A stretch of DNA of 64,000 bases from Rotaria sp. Silwood1 (GCA_905250075.1 CAJNOP010000033.1:1691718-1755717); one strand, 5' to 3'; positions 1 through 13,425 are shown, numbered from the stretch's first letter. The notes: a model not told the origin generated them from the sequence alone. Translations and numbers: made by a program.

Positions 1-105
1 TTATGTATAGAGAATAATCCTAAGATGAAAAATAGAATAGTCAGTGATAATAAAATCGATACAAGAAAATTTTTAGACATATTATAAACATTTTTTCATT
101 AATAG

Positions 106-3100
106 AATGATCGTATTCGAAAGGTTTTACCAGATGGTGAAACATGGCTACAAGAATTAGCATCTATTGTTCAACTTGTACTTACTCGCAATGATTCAAC
201 TTGTATGAAAATAGCTGTTATTTGTCTAAATCTAACTATTAATGCTTTTATTAAATGGAGAAAGTAAATTTTATTGTATTAATCAGATATTTAATTAATT
301 CATTTCTTTAATTCACAGTGATAAAGTTCAAGCACCATTAAATATTCTACCGACTTATATTAATTTAGCTAATTGTGTTCTTGGACCAGAATATGTATCA
401 ATTTATGTCAAATATTGTTATTTAGATGCACTTGTTCTTTTAATTCAAACCTTTATTGAATTGACACCTGGTAAAAACAAAGAAAAAAAAATTCTATTCA
501 GCCTTTAATTCAAGATAAACTTTTATTTTTGTTTTTAGATATTGATCAACAACAATATGATTTAACAAGTTATGCAACTGTTCTTATACATTTACTTGAT
601 TTTGTTGATTATTGTAATGATATTATTGATATTCATTCATCAACAACGCCACAATATAAATGTGCTGTTAAAGTTAGTTGAAAAAAAAGAACAAATGTCG
701 ATGAGATGTTTTTTTTTTGTCCACAATATTTTCAGAAAACAAACTAGATTTTTGAAATCAACATTAAAGCTTGAATAAGATAATGTAGCGTTATCTATCG
801 AAAAATGACTTTCATTTTTCGCCTGTGAATACACTAGAATCATCGAAAATTTTTTTTAAAATTCTATTATTCATAGGATGCAGAATTTAATGCTGATTCC
901 GAATATGTGGTTTTTTGCTGAAAATATTGTAATCGAAAGAAGTGACCTTATTAGCACTTGTTTTTTATATTTTTATATTTGTGTGTTTTCTATTGATTAT
1001 AGGCATTAGTTCATACATTTCATTTATTATCTATATTTGTCTCGAATGAAGAATCAACAAACTTATCTGTAAATATAAAACAAGAACGTACAGTAGCAAA
1101 TATTATTGATCTATTTCATAAAGTGTCACAAGTAAAAATCTACTTCTATACAAAAAAACAAAAAAACTTTTGCTTTTTTTTGTTCTGCTAGGAACGAGAT
1201 AATTTTCGTGTATGTTATACAATATTAAGTTTTTTATATGATTTAACAAAAAAGACTGACAGTATTCAATGGTTTCATACGATGAATATTATTCCACGTA
1301 CACTTCATACATTTCGTTTTATTATTCAACAACAAACAAATAGTTCAAATGAAGATGTAAGTACACAAACGAAAAAAGAAAAGTATAAGAAATGAAATAA
1401 TTCAAATTGATTATAGCAAATATCTCAAATGAATTGGTCAAAAGTCATACGTCTTTATTTACTTTTAAATATTTTTCTTGTTCATTCGGAAAGTGTATCT
1501 GGTGATTATCGACATTTTAATAATGCATCAGATGTATTTGCAGCTTCTAGTGAATATATTGTTGAAGTTAGTTGATAGAATTATTCTTCTTTTTTTTTCT
1601 TATTAATTTTAGTTTTATTTTCTTATTTATAAGAGTTTTCATAATGTAACAAGACAATTTTCATTAGCATCATTGGACAATGCTGATGTATGTTGTCAAT
1701 TCTTTGCATGTTTAACACAATTCTATAATCAATTAATGAGTAAACATCATAAAGAAGCGTGCATTTGTATTGTAAGAAAATCAAAAAAATGAAAAAATTT
1801 GTTTTTGTTTTCATTTCATTATTGAGAATTTAGGCAGCAGTAAATTATCTTCTTCATGATTCAATTAATCTTCTTCTTCATTCTGCTCTTGTACACAATA
1901 TGTTAACAGTAAGATATTAATGAAAATCTGCTGTTTTCTTTTGTGGAATCATTTTTTATTTTGAATAAATTCTCTAGAAAAAAGTTCGTTGTGCATATCG
2001 ATCAGAATTAGAAAATCAAGAAAATATTGTACCTGATTATTCGATATCACAATCATTTGTAATAGATCATTCACAATTATCTCAACGTTCTTCATTACGA
2101 CCAACATCAACTTTTCTTAATCAATCAATATTATCATCTCCTGCTAGTGTACCTCCTGTAACACCAAGTGAAGGTACCCCAAAGCCACGATTAGTTAATG
2201 TTCGTCAACAAGTTGCTGCTGCTTCTGCTCAACCGGCTAGTTCTCAAGCACCAGAATTTGAACAAGTTCAAGTCGGGTACAAAAAAAAACGAACAAACAA
2301 TACAAATTATAATATTCGATTTGTTTTCTTTTTTTTAATCTCTGTAGACTATTACGACTTTTATGTACTTGTTGTTGGGCACTTCATCCATGTACTATTC
2401 CATTAAATGAACTTAATGAATCACTACTATATAAACAAACAATTGATTATGATTCATTTAAATATTTAGTTGAGCCCTTATTTAATACACCAACATTAGA
2501 ACGACGTACAGCACCATCATTTGGTACTTGGCTTACTGGTGCTCAATATATTGTTACTCAAATGGAGCGAGTATGTATATCTGTCTTAGATTTGTCTAAG
2601 AATCATCTAGATCAAATCAGAATAAAAATTTGTCCAATTGTGCATTTGATTTTCAGTATAAGGATGATGTATGTCATAAGTATGTAAAGATTGGAGCAAA
2701 TGATGAACAAGAGAATGATAAATAACGAATGTTTTGGTAGACTGATGTGCTGTATTTTATGAACTCTTTCGTATACGATTGGCTGATTTACATGAAATAT
2801 AGATAAATACTGCATTCGAATTCTATGTTCGAGGTGCTATTAACGATGATTATTACTTAGGACAAGGACGAAACAACAACAGTCAGTATGCTTGTAAAAC
2901 CAATCAAGTTTTCTGCTCGATTGGTCATTTGTGGCTTGAATTACTAATCACTTTATCCTAGTTTGGTCTAGAAAAAAATTAGGATAAACTCGAATCTTAG
3001 ATTGACCTGGGGATATCTATGAAAAATTATAGAATTTTAATTATTGTTCGAAATTTTTTATTTTTTAGTTTAGTCTAATAAAAAGTAATTCACCAAGACC

Positions 3101-3772
3101 AGCTCGTATAAAAGAAAGTGATCTTGAACGTTTAGTACAACAGAGGTTCGTATAGGTTTTCTTTTTAGTTTTAAAATAATTACTAAATAATATTTTTACT
3201 TATTGTCTTTCTAGACCTTTTCTGGTGCTTGCACTTGAACATTTATTAAGTCTCATTCTTTCTCAAGTACCACTCTTTATGCGATCAACATATCTTAGTG
3301 AAACACAAAAGAATATGATGAAACAAACATTATCACTTGAATTGGTATGTAAATATTATGAAATGAACTTACGAGATTAATAAATTGAATTACATAGAAA
3401 GTTCGAAATTTTTGAAATTTTTTGTTATAGGATTACATCTTTTCGAATCTTAATTTAACTGAACGAACATCCAGTGCCAGTGGTGGTGGTAGTGATCCAA
3501 ATTCTCAGCGAACATCGGTTAATGTACCAACACCGGGCACTGTTGGCGGTCCGACAAGCCATAAATCACTTGTCATGAGTGTATCGAATATGTCTCATCC
3601 GTCTGGATCAGCTTTACGCGAAGCTTATACACCGTTTTCTGTTGGTACAAATGTGACATGTTCTGGTGCATCTGAATATAATAATTCAACTCATCTGAAA
3701 GATGTTTGTACATCAATTTGGAAACTTTACAAACGTATTGTTCAAGCTGATCCACTTGTCTTTGTTGGTTAA
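106..3772 (+). CDS. NUP188: NUP188-like nucleoporin, C-terminal part (5' end outside window)
   Basis: Scaffold nucleoporin of the inner ring of the nuclear pore. Thirteen exons can be joined in one frame: 106-263, 319-470, 539-672, 1003-1131, 1192-1356, 1417-1566, 1613-1771, 1834-1908, 1978-2276, 2348-2570, 3069-3145, 3215-3344 and 3431-3772. This gives about 730 visible residues. The product is helix-rich throughout. Near the C terminus it carries a TPT...APSFGT segment, then a helix pair ending in KQTLSLELDYIFSNL and a Ser/Gly/Pro-rich tail. This order matches what I recall of the vertebrate NUP188 C terminus (TPTF...APSFGT, then KQELSSELSTLLSSL, then a Ser/Pro tail). Bases 1-105 look like intron ending in aatag, so the N-terminal part lies upstream of the window. 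Most introns are short, but 2571-3068 and 673-1002 are longer. RIOX1 starts 116 bp after the stop. NUP205 is the main alternative. Confidence 0.75.
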
Positions 3773-3878
3773 TGATTTAGAGGAAAAAAAAACTTTTCTT
3801 TTTGTGTGTTTATTTGTATAAAAAGTTGCTAATAAATCATGATCATCAACGGTCAGATGAAAAAAAAACTATATTAAA

Positions 3879-3888
3879 ATTTTTTCAG
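3879..3888 (+). promoter_or_regulatory. splice-acceptor-like site abutting RIOX1 ATG
   Basis: A pyrimidine tract ending in CAG (tttttcag) directly precedes the ATG at 3889, 116 bp after the NUP188 stop. No coding exon fits upstream. The site could receive a trans-spliced leader, or it could end an intron in the 5' UTR. Confidence 0.5.
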
Positions 3889-6800
3889 ATGTCAGGTCCA
3901 ATTTCAGCTTTTGCTCGATACTCTGAAGAAGTATCATTGTCTCCTCAAAATGATTCAGTATTACCTGCATCACGTAAACGTAAACGGGTTTCAATGGCAA
4001 ATACAAATGGTCATTTAAAGGAAAATCAAACAAAGAAAAATCGATCAAAATCATTGCAACCGGCACTACCAGTTTCTGAAACAAATGGTCAATCAAAGAT
4101 TATTGAACAACCAAGTACAACAAAAAAAATAAAAAATTCTGAAACGAAATTTTTATCACCTGCTTATCCAACACCATATCCTCAACGTCGTGTCCTTGTT
4201 TCGGGACCTCGCCATTCTCAGATTGATAAACCAACTTTAGAAGAAAACAGTGAAACTAATGAAGACGAAGACGAAGATGAAGATGAAGATGAAGCAGATG
4301 AAGTAAGAGATTAATTTCATTTATGAAATCGATGAAGATCATTCTTGGAACCAGTAGGACTTTCTTCGGCCGAACCAGACTGGACGCTTAAAATTATTGA
4401 GTTAATTAGCAAAATTCGATAGACTTACTATGTCAATTAAGCAATCTGTTCTTTTGAGAAACAGTTAATTATTTTACTTCTGTGAATGTATACGATGTAA
4501 AAACTCATATAAACCTAGGAGTTTATAGCAGTAGCAACTCCTATTTTAGTCTGTCAAGTTTCATATGTATTAACATTAAGAACGAACGAAGATTTCTTTC
4601 ACAATGTTTCAACTAGCAACTAATATTGAACAACACCCATTCTATGTTTTGACTGACTTTTATTAAATAATGGTATGAATTTTTTTTAAATTGAGAATTT
4701 TGATCTATTTTTATTTGAAATAATTATTTAACGCAGCTGAAACGCATCTCAATTCATAAAAGGATATTATTGATGATAGAAAGATAACGTAAGCTAAAAC
4801 CTATGGTTTTTATATTCAACTTTCTATTTTAAAGGTTCTTCATATCTATATATTTTCACAATTGCATGACACTAGTATTTGATAAGATCTTGACAATAGA
4901 ATGGAATTTTCTGATGATTTTTAATGAAACTATGGACTGAAAACTCACACCCACGTCCTATATAGCAGCTTTCTCGGAAAAGTCCCCTCAGGATCTGCCA
5001 TTCAGTTTATTAAAAACAAGATATTGTGTATTGCAAAAGTTTCAGAGTTTTTATTTACAGGAGTGCATTAGAATCATTAAGAAAAGATCTATAAATTATG
5101 TGAACCCGATTTGCAAGATTTAGCCAATCATGGGTTATCAACATTTCTCTACGTGTTATTGGCAGATGTTTCGCAATGAAAGTGACTTTTTTTTATAACC
5201 TTTTCACGATAAATCTACCTAATAAACCTATATGAAAGCCTCAAGTTTTTAAAAAATTCAATGAGACTCTGAGAAAACCAGTCAATAAAATCTGATATGC
5301 ACACCCAACCGTAAATCTCTATCTTATTCCTATTAAAAATTATTCCAAAAATATTCATCTTTCTCTAAGTTTGAAATGGATAGTAGTTTTCAGAGTTCAA
5401 CTAGACCAAAACAGTAATGAGCAGACTCATTGCTCTAGTTCGAAGTATGATAAAGATTCATCGTACCTTTTTTTCTACTATAGATTGAAGATGAATCACC
5501 TTTATCAGCTTGGCTTCATGATCATGTTCCAATTGAAGATAGTACCCTTCTTGGTGAACATTTATTTTGTTTACTCATTGATCCTACTCCAGTTAAACAG
5601 TTTATAAAACGAACATGGCAACGGGAAGCATTACTTATTCAACGTAAACAACCGACGTATTACAATGGACTTTTTTCGACAAGCGATATAGACGATATAC
5701 TTCGAGAAAATACACTTGAATATGGAGAAAATATTGATCTGACATTTTATAATCCGGCAACATCGAAAAAAGAACGACATAATCCAGAAGGTTTGTTAGA
5801 TAGATATTTATTTAATTGTAGAATAAAAATAAAATTTGATATTAATTTTTTCAAAGGTCGTGCCCGTCCAGCTGTTGTATGGGATGCATATAATGAAGGA
5901 TGTTCTATTCGTCTTCTTAATCCTCATACATATTCAACAAGTATTTGGAAATTATTATCATGTCTTCAGGAATATTTTGGTTCACTTGTTGGCGCAAATA
6001 CATATTTGACACCACCTGGTTCTCAAGGATTTGCTCCTCATTATGGTATGAATAAATATGTCTACAAAATCATATTATTGATATATACACATATATAATT
6101 TTATTTTCAGATGATATCGATGCATTTATTCTTCAACTCGAAGGAAAAAAACATTGGCGTGTTTATAAACCACTTAATGATGATGAAGTTTTACCATTAA
6201 AATCAAGTGTTGATTTAGATAAAAAAGTTATCGAGAATGTCAAACCATGTATCGATGTTGTACTTGAAGCAGGTGATCTTCTTTATATGCCACGTGGTTA
6301 CATTCATCAAGGTCGTACTCTTGATGATGCTCATTCATTACATCTTACTGTTAGCTGTTATCAACAAAATACATGGGGAGATCTTTTCAAAATTCTTCTG
6401 CCTAAAGCAGTAGATTATGGTTCGTTTTAAAAATATTTTCTAGTATTATTTTTCATATTATTTTTATTATTAGCTATGAAAACAAATGTTAAATTTCGTC
6501 AAGGTTTACCATTAGGTTGTCTCAATCATTTTGGTTTTATTCATAGTACAAAAAAATTACCTATGAAAAAACGTGCAAACTTTCATGCTAAGTGTCATCA
6601 ACTACTTGATGAATTACTTCGTGAAAGTGTTCCTATTCAAATGGATAATAGTGTTGATGTAATGGCTCAAAAATTTATGCATGATGCATTACCACCAATG
6701 TTAACAGCAGAAGAACAATTAACAACTATTCAAGAACAAGGTGAACGATGGAATAGTGATTTAAACCGTGTTAGTAATGTTGTAGAACTTGAGCCTGATA

Positions 6801-7292
6801 CTCGAATTCGTCTTTTACGTCGTCATTGTTTACGTGTTGTTGAAAATGATAATAATGATGAAGATAATGAAGACAATATCGTCGCACATTATACAACAGA
6901 CAATGCTCGAAGTTATCATGATCGACCATTATCAACACTTGGCGTAGATAAAGAAACATTGCCTGCACTTGAAATGCTCTTCACAATTTATCCAGAATAT
7001 ATTAGTATTGATTCTTTACCATTGGCAACTATCGAAGATAAAATCACTTTCGTATCAACTTTGTATGAAAAAGGCCTTGTTCGAACGGAATACGAACTTG
7101 AACATTCTGACGGAGAAGATGAGGAAGGAGATGAATCAGACAGTGATGAAGAAGATGGGCGTATGTTAATATCTTATGTCTAAAACAACTAGTTATTGTT
7201 TTCTTTTAGTTGTTTTAAAACGTCAAAAAGTTCACAACGAATCAACAGACGATGACGATGACGATGATGACGATGATGATGAAGATGCTTAA
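3889..7292 (+). CDS. RIOX1: RIOX1/NO66 ribosomal oxygenase (JmjC histidyl hydroxylase)
   Basis: Fe(II)/2-oxoglutarate oxygenase of the nucleolus and nucleus. The family hydroxylates a histidine of ribosomal protein RPL8 and has been reported to demethylate histone H3. Six exons (3889-4302, 5484-5790, 5857-6045, 6111-6419, 6474-7160, 7210-7292) encode 662 residues. The N terminus is basic and disordered with an Asp/Glu run at its end. The JmjC core follows. The HxD iron ligands are H302 and D304 (HYDD), split across the exon 3/4 junction, and the distal histidine is H369 (GYIHQ). Family signatures PLLIQRK, YYNGLFST, HNPEGRARP and GCSIRLLNP are present. A winged-helix region and an acidic Asp tail close the protein. 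Intron 1 is 1,181 bp, against about 50-65 bp for the others. An AATAAA lies at about 7360. The ATG abuts an acceptor-like site. Confidence 0.93.
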
Positions 7293-8914
7293 AAAACGTA
7301 GTGACATGGTCTTTCTAATTTTTTTTTCTTTGAAATCTTTGCCATTGTTACTGTTATAAAATAAAAAAACAATACAATATGTTATTAAAGAAAATGTCTC
7401 ACACTTAAAAAATCAGACTCTTAAAGCAAGCCTTATCCTTTTATTAGCATGAATCTACTATAAAAATAGATCAAGAAGAAGAAAAAGATAGAAAATATAA
7501 GTAATTTTAATTGTATGATATGCATAAGTATATCCTCTAAATGATACTTTATTATTATTGACGCTGAAGACAGGTGATAATATCATTGATACATCATAGA
7601 TCTAATTCATGGAAGACCAAGTCGTATGAAATGTTGGGTGTGGATGTAGGTAGGTGAAGAAATTATCAAGGTCCATATCCTATTCAAATTGTTTATATAG
7701 AGAATTTATTTACATATATGGATAATTTTAGCGAAGGTAAGTGAAGGCAATGTATGAATTCCAAGTTGTAGCTAAGCCTGTCTCATACTTGTAGAATCTA
7801 ACCTTAGGTTCAAAAGATGTTTAAATAACGATGTTAGCGTAATTTTTGCAGAATTAGATTTTGAAACACGTTATAGCTACTGCTGCTCTGTGTATTTTCG
7901 GACACGTCTCTTCATCATCCTTTTAATTCATCCTTCAGAAATTCTATAAACAAGTAGCTCATATATATTGAACGATATGTTATTGATATACGGTCTCTGA
8001 TTGTATATCAACAACATCTGACACGGTCTGTCAGGAAGAGGAAGAAGGTCCACTTTTCTACTCCTATACTTCAGCACTGCTTTTAGATCGTGTTTTACAA
8101 AAAAAAGTCATTACAATACACGGTTGTTCATCGATTCCATTAGAAAAGAAGTGAATACATGCGAACTAAAGAATTATGTGATCGATTCAACGATAACCAA
8201 TTCACGGCACAAGATTTATTATTCGAACATGCCGTTATTGTTACGAATGAAAATACAATAAAATTTAATCTGTTATCATAAATAAGATACCACTCAGAAC
8301 TATTAGTCAGGATTATCCACTCTGAAGGTTTCGTTTTTAAAAATTCAAAGTCAGAGATATTTTGTAAAAGACATTCTAGACAATTACCATTTTATCAGTG
8401 AAAGTACTCTTATTCTTTATAGTCTTTCGAATGCATTAGATCAATTATCTGTAGAACGCACAACAACTCCAGTTACTATGCCCATCAGTTGTTATTGTCG
8501 CTGAGACAAAATAATAAATGGCATGGAATGTATCACATCCAAGTCTTAGTTGATATTATATAAAGGTAAGAAATTTGAAAAAATAGTTGATATCTTGAAC
8601 AGCTGTTTATTATAACTTGGAACAAGACAGGTAGAAGTGGAAACTCTTCCACTAGATTAGAAAATAGACAAAAGCGCTGAACATTATATTCACGGCCGAA
8701 GCAATTTCTATTAGACAAGTCTTATCATATTTATGTCGAGTGTCTCATGAGTAGAGAGTGGTTTTCTTCACTGATTCTATTCATCCAACCAGTATAATAT
8801 ACAAAAGCTAGGATCGATATGAGATTGCCCGTTGAGGACTGTTGTGTAGTGACTAGATTCGCCAGAAAGTCATTGAAAGTGATAGCACGTTGATTGTATG
8901 AATAAGGATGCCTA
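7293..8914. other. gene-poor stretch with a coding-like relic
   Basis: No intact gene is visible. A short G/T-rich patch (ttgggtgtggatgtaggtag) starts at 7634. Between about 8010 and 8510 on + there are three open segments of coding-like composition that do not share a frame. One is at about 8019-8153, the second starts at the ATG near 8160, and the third is at about 8380-8503. They may be a frameshifted, decayed gene of unknown identity. Confidence 0.35.
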
Positions 8915-8915
8915 T

Positions 8916-9335
8916 ACCAGAGATGTCCATCGCGGTTGAAAACTGACCACTGCCGCGCCGCGACAATAAAAGAAAAAAACTAACGCGCCGCTACCGCACC
9001 GCAGTGATGAAAGTAGAAAACCTACCGCGACGCTGTCGCACCGCGCCCAAAAATAACTATGCCGCTATGGTTGTTAGCAAAATGTTGTGAATATGACGAC
9101 TTGTGGCCGTTCAGGACTAGAACTGTTGTTAGTAATCGATAAGATTCGTTGAATCTCATAGTTTTGTACTTGAAAACATTGAATTTCTATTCAAATTCAT
9201 GCATTTTTGCATTGTCCTCCAAAAATCTACCGCCATCGCGCCGCTACCGCGATGTTTACTTAAAAAAATGACCGCTGCCGCGCCGCACCGCGATGATTAT
9301 TTGACAATACTACCGCTGCCATGGACATCTCTGGT
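8916..9335. mobile_element. inverted-repeat element with G+C-rich CCGC repeats
   Basis: About 420 bp, bounded by inverted copies of ccagagatgtccat (left 8918-8931, right 9321-9334). The termini match for a few more bases beyond this core (cgcggt against ggcagcggt). The interior is much richer in G+C than its surroundings and repeats variants of taccgcgccgctaccgc in one orientation near 8945-9045 and 9225-9320. No protein is encoded. This fits a MITE or foldback element. No clear target duplication was seen. Confidence 0.6.
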
Positions 9336-10216
9336 CCATACATATGGCATTGATAATTTCCTATTCGTTGAGGATGAACTACTATGAAATCTTGCAACTC
9401 GTTGATCTAATGAAAATTTTTCAAATGTATTGGACCGAAAAAGTGAGTGAGTTGAACCAGCTCGTATGAATCCGGGAACTTTTTGTCTACCGTACTGAAT
9501 AATGATCCAGCACTTGAACTAGATTTCCGATTCGGGCTTTGACGACGGTTTCCAACGACTTTCGACGAAGTATTGATCGTTGCTCGTCGTAAATGATTGG
9601 CATTTGTACAGCGAAGATTGTAACGGAATTTGGTTGGAAGGATTTCGTAGGATCTGAATAAAACTGATTGAAGATCAACAAAACGCAAAAGAGATGCTGC
9701 TAAAAATTAGGGAATGTGTAACCTGGATAAAAGTACATTTCTTTTACGTCTTGTCTTATAGACATTCCCTCGATAGAAATAAATTTCAAACTAGTAATAT
9801 ACCTACAGCTTGAATAGATGAACATTAATGCGAACAATTGTACTAATTTAGATTGTCTTCGTTGAGTTCTATATTCGATTATGTGATACTACGAAATAAC
9901 AGTCCATCTAGTGCATTTATAGACGAATATATCGATTGGCATCAAGTTCATGGCTAGAAAGTGACCATCAGTATTCATGGCCACTTTTTTGTATTAAAAA
10001 TTTCAGTTACAGCATCTTGTTGCATGCAAATACATGCACTCAATTGGCTTGTCTTGTGTACAACCAGTAACATCGTTAAAATAAAATTAAAGTACGTCTT
10101 TTAATAGATGGAATCTATAAGAGATAATGTGACGTTCAGTCGTAACTTGAGAATATTTGTTTACTCGAAAAGAGGCAGTAATGAAAAACAAAAGACATGA
10201 CTTTGCTTATTGTCTG
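9336..10216. other. no recognised gene
   Basis: A 93-codon open frame on the minus strand (9407-9688) has less AT-biased composition than a chance ORF, but it matches no family I recognise. It could be a relic exon. Nothing else is seen here. Confidence 0.25.
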
Positions 10217-11026
10217 CCCCTAGTGAAACATCTTGTAAGCAAGATCTTGAAAAGATTTGGAAAAGATCATATGTATGTGAATATCTTGGTTATATCGGAT
10301 AAATCTGCACTAAGGATCTTGTCAAGATCATAGAAGAGACATTATTTACTATTATCTTCTCACAAGATCTTGAGTAAAAGAACGATATCATTAGTATTTA
10401 TGTGCTGACTAGTCATTCACCGTTCTTTTTATGCATACATAGCCGTATTGAAACAACGTGTTTGAACATGTGAAGCATATATTTTCAAAATAAATTTTTT
10501 AAAAACTATTTCTCGAATGTTAATTACTCGAGAACATGCTGATCTCGATCAATCATCGAGGGAGGACTGCCTTGAAGCACTCCAATGGAGATCGAGCCAT
10601 CTCAAAATCAGTCAGATTCCAAGGTCTGACTTGCTTCAATTATTTGAGATAGGAATAATTCAAATGAAAATAAATTGAAAAAGTGTGATAATATGATTTT
10701 ACAGAAAAAAAAATTCGCTTTATGATAGGTTCGAGTCATAGTTTCAGAATAAATCATGTATTGTATCGCAAACCACGACGTACGAAACAGATTTTATCGT
10801 AATATGTGCCCAAGATCTAATGAATCCATTCGTAAGATCTTATTAATCTGTGCCCAATATCCTAAATATCTGTAAAAAAAGATCTTACTTATCTGGACCC
10901 AAGATAAGATTCAAGATCTTGGTACAAGATAATATGATTATCTTGTACCTAAATTTTCAAGATCTGTTAACATTTCTGTACCTTGTATCTTGCCCAAGAT
11001 CTTGCTTACAAGATGTTTGACTAGGG
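10217..11026. mobile_element. inverted-repeat element with reiterated AAGATCTTG motif
   Basis: About 810 bp. The left end near 10218 (ccctagtgaaacatcttgta, continuing agcaagatcttg) is repeated inverted at 10995-11026 with one mismatch, giving terminal inverted repeats of about 32 bp. The interior is dense in aagatctt palindromes and variants (for example 10313, 10368, 10835, 10880, 10910, 10960) and has no ORF. This is typical of a non-autonomous TIR element (MITE). Confidence 0.7.
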
Positions 11027-11770
11027 TTCTTGTTCATTTTTAACATATTCTAGTCTGTCTCGTTCAAAAAATAGCATTACTCATGCAATAAATCGATTGT
11101 GCTTATGTTTCAGAATTCTACTACCGCTAAACCATTTTAATACATAGTCAGTTGATTCAATTCTTAATGTTAAACAATAGCCGTCAAAAAACAGTATACT
11201 CTTTCATACTAAGAATACAGTTCTGTTGAATTTTTGCTCCTCTACTCCATAAACATCAATAGAAAAATGACACGCATCAACAACATTCTGTTTTACGTGG
11301 CTGAGAATCTGATGAAAATCTATCACTTAGAAACACATATGAAAAACGAAACTTACATTCAAGATCAATGTTTTTGTTCCACGGCAATAACATATCCGTC
11401 AATAGACGCAGGATCGTTACTCATTGGCAATAACAGCAGTATGTTGCTATTTGATTATGCCTTTGCTTTGATTGTTCTTCAGCTCTCAAGAGTTATAGCA
11501 TTTAGATGAGGACTCATGGTGAGTCCTGTCTTACACATGCATCTGCTCGAAACTTTTGTGTTGACAATCGTGACGCCCATGAATAATTGTTGCCGAAAAT
11601 AAAACAGCGACATGTCGCTTCGAATGTTTTATGTAAACAAAAGGCAGACGGTGGCATTGATTCTTTTTTTTCTTTCTCTTCTTTGATTCCATGGTAAATG
11701 AAAATGAAATTCTTTACTGAAGCAGCTTTCATCAATTCTCATTCTGAATACATATACAATCATCGCAGAC

Positions 11771-13425
11771 ATGTTTCTTTCAACATCGCTTGTGATTCTC
11801 GCCGTATTTTTGCTTATTGTCTATCGCTATTCAAAGTCTTCTTCTTTCACTAGTGAACGTAATCCCAATGTACCACGCCGGATTCCAACTCAATGGTTAA
11901 TAGGCAAGTATTCTGTTTTTCGTTTATCTTAGGCAAAACCTTGACAAAAACATGTCAAGATCTACTTGACTATGTTCTTCTTGTCTCTTATTCCTCTGTG
12001 TGTCTATATGCTGATGTATTGATTGTTTTAGGTATCATCTGGACTGCAGGTCGTGGAGCATTTCATGAGTCAATTGCCAGACTCAAAGCAAAATATGGTG
12101 ACTTATTTGCAATTCAACTTGGACGTGGTCGTATCACAGTAGTCTCCTGCACCGACTATATTCGTCACATTTTAGCCGATCGAAACACCTACGAAATATC
12201 TGAAACAACTAATCGTAATTTCAGCTTAATTTTTCCTACAGCTTTGCTTGCCACTCGAGGTGATGTTTTCAAGCGTCATTCTCGCATCATGTTGCCCATG
12301 TACAGAAAGAGCAAAACACTGCCATTTTTTGATAAAATCGTGCAATGTATCGATCAATTCATCGAAGAAGAATTTTTTCATCAAGACCTTAGAATTCATA
12401 CCGATCTTGTTGTCAAGTGTCAGCATGTACTTTTGAACATCATTGCCATGATTGGTTTCGATTATGATTTAGAAAAAGGCTCATCGACAGATGGTGACAT
12501 ACTTCGACAAGCATTTAACGATGTTATCAAGTGTGCGAATCGCTTCGCTTTGATGGCTGCCATCCCGCTGTGGATTGCACGATTGCGTTTGGCACTTGAT
12601 TCAAATTTTCAACGTGCTTTGCAAGTTCTCCGACATTATGTCATGCAAATTATTCAAGAAGAGCAAAAACGACAATGTGAAGAACAACAATCGATGATTA
12701 AACCGAAAACTCTGATTGCATCGATGGTGGCTGCGGCCGAAAAAGATCGATTAGAAACGGGTTCATCAAAAGCATCGCTAAGTAATAATGAACTCTTCGA
12801 TGAAGTATGTTTGTCGATGGTTGCCGGTTTCGAAACAACATCTACTGCACTATCGTGGTTCTTTTTTTTAATGTCAAAGCATCCAGATGTACAAGCGAAG
12901 ATCAAAGAAGAACTCCATCGGCACGGTTTAACTTCGGATGCTATACTTACACCCGAAGATTTAGACGAGTTGGTCTACGTGGAATGTGTCATGAAAGAAA
13001 TACTACGATATGCTCCGATTGCGGCCGCAATCGTTCGTCAAGCAACACGTGATGATTTAATCAATGATATCATCGTTAAAAAGGGTGACATTTTTTTAAT
13101 TGCGACACAGAATATGCACCGAGACCCACGCTATTGGAAGATCGATCCGATGAAATTCTTTCCTGAGCGATTCCTTGACGAAGACAAATATCCAACTCCA
13201 TACGCCTACATGCCATTTGGTGGCGGTCATCGGATATGTATTGGTCAAGATTTGGCTTTGTTTGAGTTCAAAATTGCCATTGCACGATTTATGCAACGTA
13301 TTACAATTGAGGATGCTGGCAATGAGGCAAACAATTCTGGTGGATTTCAACAACGCATCACTTGCTTTCCAAAACATGTGGCTGTAAGAGTTTACATAGA
13401 TCTAAACGCAAAGTTGCCGGCGTAA
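11771..13425 (+). CDS. cytochrome P450 monooxygenase, membrane-anchored
   Basis: Haem-thiolate monooxygenase, probably in the ER membrane. It has two exons (11771-11903 and 12032-13425) and 508 residues. The N-terminal segment MFLSTSLVILAVFLLIVYRY is a membrane anchor, followed by a proline-containing hinge. The I-helix motif is AGFETTSTALSW, the ExxR motif lies in KEILR, PERF is in FFPERFL, and the haem loop is FGGGHRICIG with the axial ligand at Cys447. The length is normal for a microsomal P450. The single intron (11904-12031) needs a GC donor (G|GCAAGT) to keep frame. A GT donor would shift the frame. The rest of the gene is intronless, unlike its multi-exon neighbours. CYP family and substrate cannot be assigned by eye. 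Confidence 0.92.

Noticed and set aside
11893-12031. Start of the long P450 frame at 11893
   Set aside because: The first 46 codons are intron read-through. The true N terminus is the membrane-anchor exon at 11771, joined by a GC-AG intron.
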